From NCBI GenBank assembly GCA_902789395.1, contig CADANY010000003.1, positions 121,070-185,069 of the forward strand: a stretch of DNA of 64,000 bases. Reading direction: 5' to 3'. Of this stretch, positions 60,404 through 64,000 are shown in pieces. The stretch comes from an uncultured Bacteroidia bacterium. GTDB lineage: Bacteria > Bacteroidota > Bacteroidia > Bacteroidales > UBA932. How positions within the stretch are numbered: the stretch's first letter is position 1; every line of letters begins with the position of its first letter. The position numbers were made by a program, and so were the translations under genes. Below the pieces are notes generated by a model. That model saw only the letters and a program-made list of their open reading frames with translations, did not search any database and was not told the DNA's origin.

Positions 60404-63400
60404 TTAGAAAGTAACCTGGACACCGAAGGATGCACTCTTGTAGGCAGGAGTACCTACACCGGCGAAACTGGAGTTGTAGTTGCTGGTGTTGAACGAAGAG
60501 TAACCGACGATCTCTTCCGGATCGATAGGAAGGCCATTGAGGTGGTCGAAGGTGAGGAAGTTCTCAAGAGAGACATAGAGGCGGGCCTTCTGCATGTTGA
60601 TGCGGTTGGTCAGGCTGCGCGGAAGGGTGTAGCCGAGCGTGATGTTCTTGACGCGGAGATAAGCCATGTTCAGGAGGTAACGGTCGCTCTGCACCATATT
60701 GAAGATAAGGCTACGTCCGCAGTTTGCAGCTCTCGGATAGAAGGCATCGTAGTTGGAGTCGATGACATTGCCCTTCTCGTCAAAGGTCTCATACCAGAAG
60801 TCATTGGCGAAGGTTGCGGCCATACCGCCGTCACCGGAGGAGTAACCCGGGATGGAAGTCCAGGAAGAACCGACCATATCGCGCTTTCCGATACCCTGGA
60901 GGAAGACGGAGAAGTCGAAGCCCTTGTAGTCGAGATCGAGACGGAAGCCATACTCGTAGCGGGGAGTCGTGTTGCCGATGACATCCCAGTCACCGTGGCG
61001 GGGCTTGCCCCAACGGTCCGGGTTATTCGGATCATTTTCTTCATTGTAGACGCCGATGAGCTTGTCGCCGTAGTTGATGATACCGTCACCGTCGAGGTCC
61101 TTGAACTTAACATCACCAGGACCGGAAATGAGGGAGCCTGAACTGATGCGGCCCTGGGTCGCATAGTCTTTGCCCGCCGCATACTGATAGTAGGAGCCGT
61201 ATTTGTCGGTCAGTTTGATAAGGTTGCCGGAAGCGTCACGGGCGAAGTCGTCGTTCTGGAAGAGGCGGTCGACGCGGTAACCCCAGATTTCTCCGTAGGT
61301 CTTGCCGTCATACCAGCCCGTTACGGTCTGAGCCTGCTTTCCGTACTTGGTAATCGTCGTGAGAGCGTCGGCGAGGGTTGCGGTAGCGGATACGCTGAGG
61401 CCGTTGGAGAAGGTCTTTCCGTAACCGATCTCAAGTTCCCAGCCGCGGGTGCTCAGGTCACCGTAGTTGCCGCTCGGAGCGGAAGCGCCGATGTTGTAGC
61501 TCAAACCCTCGGCCGGAACGATCATGTTCTTGGTATCTCTCTTGTACCAGTCGAAGGTTACATTGATCTGGTTGAACAGAGAGAAGTCGACACCGAAGTC
61601 GAGGGTAACGATGTCCTGCCAGGTAATGTCGGAGTCGACGATGGCCGGAGTCGCATAAGCGGAGTCCTTGACGCCACTGTGCATCCAGTAAGTCGTCTGG
61701 GCACCGATAGTAGGGATATAGAGCGAAGACGCAACCGTCTGGTCACCGATCATACCCCATGAAGCACGAAGCTTCATAGCGGAGAGGACGTTCTTGTAAG
61801 GCTGCATGAAAGGCTCCTCGGTCACGCGCCAGCCGGCGGAGAAGGACGGGAACCAGCGCCACTGAAGATGGGTCGGGAACTTGGAGGATCCGTCATAACG
61901 GAGGTTGGCCTCGAGGAGGTAACGCTCTTTATAGTTGAAGTTGACACGGCCGAAGAAACCGGCGGTGGAACTCCAGGAGTTGGAACCGCCCGTAGTCTCG
62001 GTTCCGGTCGCAAGGGCGAACTGAGGATTGGTGATGTCAAGCAGGTCCTTCTTATTACCCCAAACGCCGGTGTAGTCATAAGCGACGATGTTGGAGCCGA
62101 GGAGGAAGTTGATCATGCTCTCCCCAAGTTTCAGGTCATACTTGGACGTAATGTTCCAGGTCTGGCGCTGGGAGGTATAAGAATCTTGATAGATCTTATC
62201 GTACGTGGCGGTGTAGTCTTCCACGGAAAGTCCGTAGGCCGTAATCTGGGAGCCGAGTCCATTATAATCATTCCACTCATTGGCGATTGTATAGGTCGAA
62301 CCGTTGCGGGTGAGCGGCTTGGCGGCAGACCAGGTATTGCCGGCAAAGAAGCGGATACCCGGATTGAACTCCTGGGTATTGTTGTTGGCATAGGTGTAGT
62401 CAACGTTGATATTCCAGTTCTTGACCGGGGTAATCGTCGTTCCGACGTTGACGCTTGAGAAGAGAGTCTTCAAACGGGCCTGGTTCGCCGTAGCGGTCTC
62501 ATAGGCCATCGTACGGATATTGTTGCCGCTTTCATCCTTGGAAACGAGCGGATAGTTGGCGGCCCAGCGGAAAAGATAATACCACTGGTCGGCGGTCGTC
62601 GAAGACGTGGAGAACGCCCAGGACTTCGTCGAGTTCGTCATCATCATACCGGTATGGACAGCCAGCCAGTTGTTGATCTGGGTGTTGATACGGGCATTGA
62701 CATTGTACCTCTCGTAGTAGTCGAAGTTGGTGTTTTTCATCAAACCGTTCTGGTCGATATAACCGAGACTGATGTTATAATCGGTACGTCCCTTGTTGCC
62801 GGCAACGGAGATGTTGTGGGTCATCGAAGGAGCATACGGCTTGACATTGTAGTAGTACGGATCATAGGTACGGATACCGATCTTACGGCCGGAACCATCG
62901 ATATACCAGTCACGTCCATAGGTCATCGGATCGTCCGGATCGAGGGTGCTGCCATACTTCTCCTTCCATGCGACGGCGGCGTTGTAGCCGGCGCGGTCGA
63001 TGAGCCAGAAGGCGCCGACCGGGGAATACGTTCCGACACGCTCGGCGGACTCTACCCAGTAGTGAAGTGCTTCTACGTCAGCCATCTCATAATTCTTGAT
63101 CATGCTCTGGAACGCATAGTTGCCGGAGTAGGTGATGTGGACCTGGTCGGCTTCCTTCGCACCCTTCTTGGAGGTGATAAGGATAACACCGAAAGCAGCC
63201 TTTGCACCGTAGATGGAAGCAGAGGCGGCATCCTTAAGGATGGAGATGGACTCAACGTCGTCAGGGTTGACGAGGTTCAGGGACGGGATCTCAACGTTGT
63301 CGAGGAGGATAAGCGGGGAGGCGGAACCATTGAGGGAACCGACCTGGCCACGGATCCTGAGAATCGCATCCGAACCGACTTCACCGGAACCGACACGGAC

Positions 63401-63886
63401 GTTCAGACCGGGGGCCATACCCTGGAGACCGCGGGCGACATCCGGAATCGGACGGCTCTCGAGGGCCTTTCCGACATCGACGGAAGCGACGGCACCGGTC
63501 AGGTTCTCTTTCTTCTGGGCGCCGTAACCGACGACAACCGTTTCGGAAAGCATCTCAGCGTCGTCCTCGAGGACGACCCTCAGGTTCTCTACTGCAGTAA
63601 GCGACACGGTCTTGTAACCGATACATGAGATCTCAAGCGTCGCTCCCGGGTTGGTCTGGATCGCGAAACGTCCGCGGGTATCGGTCATCGTTCCCTTCGT
63701 CGTTCCCTTGACCACGATACTGGCACCGGGGACCGGCTGACCCTGGGAATCAACAACGACACCGCTTGCGGTGATCTGCTGTTGCATTGCAACTTCCGGA
63801 GAAGAAGCTGCCGCTTCAAACGCGTAGGCGCTGCCGACGAAGCCGGCTGCTAGCACGATTGTTGCAAGGATCTTGTTTACATTCAT
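60404..63886 (-). CDS. SusC/RagA-family TonB-linked outer membrane transporter
   Basis: 1160 residues. Signal peptide, then a carboxypeptidase-regulatory-like beta domain (ASGVVVDSQGQPVPGASIVV, residues about 40-115), a plug domain with LSETVVVGYGAQKKENLTGA, DDVESISILKDAASASIYGA and the family-typical box, then the 22-strand barrel ending in an aromatic F (FGVQVTF). With the SusD-like protein it imports a glycan or peptide by energy from TonB. The region upstream (63887-64000) has no clear promoter box within the window. Confidence 0.95.
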   Translation of the reverse strand: MNVNKILATIVLAAGFVGSAYAFEAAASSPEVAMQQQITASGVVVDSQGQPVPGASIVVKGTTKGTMTDTRGRFAIQTNPGATLEISCIGYKTVSLTAVENLRVVLEDDAEMLSETVVVGYGAQKKENLTGAVASVDVGKALESRPIPDVARGLQGMAPGLNVRVGSGEVGSDAILRIRGQVGSLNGSASPLILLDNVEIPSLNLVNPDDVESISILKDAASASIYGAKAAFGVILITSKKGAKEADQVHITYSGNYAFQSMIKNYEMADVEALHYWVESAERVGTYSPVGAFWLIDRAGYNAAVAWKEKYGSTLDPDDPMTYGRDWYIDGSGRKIGIRTYDPYYYNVKPYAPSMTHNISVAGNKGRTDYNISLGYIDQNGLMKNTNFDYYERYNVNARINTQINNWLAVHTGMMMTNSTKSWAFSTSSTTADQWYYLFRWAANYPLVSKDESGNNIRTMAYETATANQARLKTLFSSVNVGTTITPVKNWNINVDYTYANNNTQEFNPGIRFFAGNTWSAAKPLTRNGSTYTIANEWNDYNGLGSQITAYGLSVEDYTATYDKIYQDSYTSQRQTWNITSKYDLKLGESMINFLLGSNIVAYDYTGVWGNKKDLLDITNPQFALATGTETTGGSNSWSSTAGFFGRVNFNYKERYLLEANLRYDGSSKFPTHLQWRWFPSFSAGWRVTEEPFMQPYKNVLSAMKLRASWGMIGDQTVASSLYIPTIGAQTTYWMHSGVKDSAYATPAIVDSDITWQDIVTLDFGVDFSLFNQINVTFDWYKRDTKNMIVPAEGLSYNIGASAPSGNYGDLSTRGWELEIGYGKTFSNGLSVSATATLADALTTITKYGKQAQTVTGWYDGKTYGEIWGYRVDRLFQNDDFARDASGNLIKLTDKYGSYYQYAAGKDYATQGRISSGSLISGPGDVKFKDLDGDGIINYGDKLIGVYNEENDPNNPDRWGKPRHGDWDVIGNTTPRYEYGFRLDLDYKGFDFSVFLQGIGKRDMVGSSWTSIPGYSSGDGGMAATFANDFWYETFDEKGNVIDSNYDAFYPRAANCGRSLIFNMVQSDRYLLNMAYLRVKNITLGYTLPRSLTNRINMQKARLYVSLENFLTFDHLNGLPIDPEEIVGYSSFNTSNYNSSFAGVGTPAYKSASFGVQVTF

Positions 63887-64000
63887 AGAAACAATCTTTT
63901 AAGTTAATTAAAAATCATTGAGTAATAAGTTGAAGTAAAGCCTGCAGAGGGACTGCCGTTACGCGTTTGCAACCCAGACGTGAAAGGCAGAAACAGCGCA
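63887..64000. other. Upstream region of susC, cut by the window edge
   Basis: AT-rich near the gene, with no TAnnTTTG box and no gene that I can see. Confidence 0.4.

Noticed and set aside
1..64000. tRNA or rRNA genes
   Set aside because: I looked for T-loop strings and cloverleaf-like arms in the gaps and found none that hold up by eye; a covariance-model scan would be decisive.

Overview
The window looks like a chromosomal segment of a gut- or rumen-type Bacteroidales (Bacteroidota). The evidence is a divergent SusC/SusD pair, many lipoproteins with Bacteroidetes-style signal peptides, fimbrillin-type proteins, mreBCD-mrdA-rodA in one run, Lrp and cdaA genes behind TAnnTTTG -7 boxes (the Bacteroides sigma-ABfr type), and a GC-rich core. 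The genus is not certain; an uncultured Cryptobacteroides- or Rikenellaceae-like lineage is a guess.

1-19.5 kb is mostly housekeeping. It holds a U32 peptidase-family protein (cut by the window edge), a frameshifted lipoprotein, prmC-ddl-mrcA (minus), topA, an Lrp regulator, ispD, the rod-shape/peptidoglycan operon mreB-mreC-mreD-mrdA-rodA, a sodium:solute symporter and a TPR protein.

19.5-48 kb is an AT-richer accessory island. It carries hipBA, three AAA+ ATPase/nuclease-like genes, an intact and a truncated Rpn-type nuclease gene, a lone antitoxin beside a decayed toxin, a tyrosine recombinase, a repeat family with a covarying hairpin and an internally deleted IS66-type element. Its backbone is five copies of one cassette design. 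Each has a near-palindromic element with core TTTAGCGCAAAAAATGCGG, then a leader, an invariant TTAAAACTGTAGGAAT before the start codon, a 45-61 residue peptide beginning M(K/R)KQ(T/R)K(M/L)EY, and a fimbrillin-like lipoprotein. In the two longest cassettes a von Willebrand A protein with a CnaB-like C-terminal domain follows. Three cassettes are divergent from an AAA+ ATPase gene whose promoter is studded with gene-specific repeats at a fixed period. The other two point away from each other around the tyrosine recombinase, so two copies of the element lie inverted on either side of it. I regard this peptide/fimbrillin/VWA cassette family, with its associated ATPases, recombinase and head element, as the candidate undescribed system: a modular and possibly recombining repertoire of surface appendages.

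48-64 kb returns to core genes: rplC-rplD-rplW-rplB-rpsS-rplV-rpsC (minus) as a severed piece of the S10 operon without rpsJ before it or rplP after it, then cdaA, mutS2, yraN, a mannose-1-phosphate guanylyltransferase, two small exported proteins, and a susC-susD operon on the minus strand. No tRNA, rRNA or CRISPR array was found.
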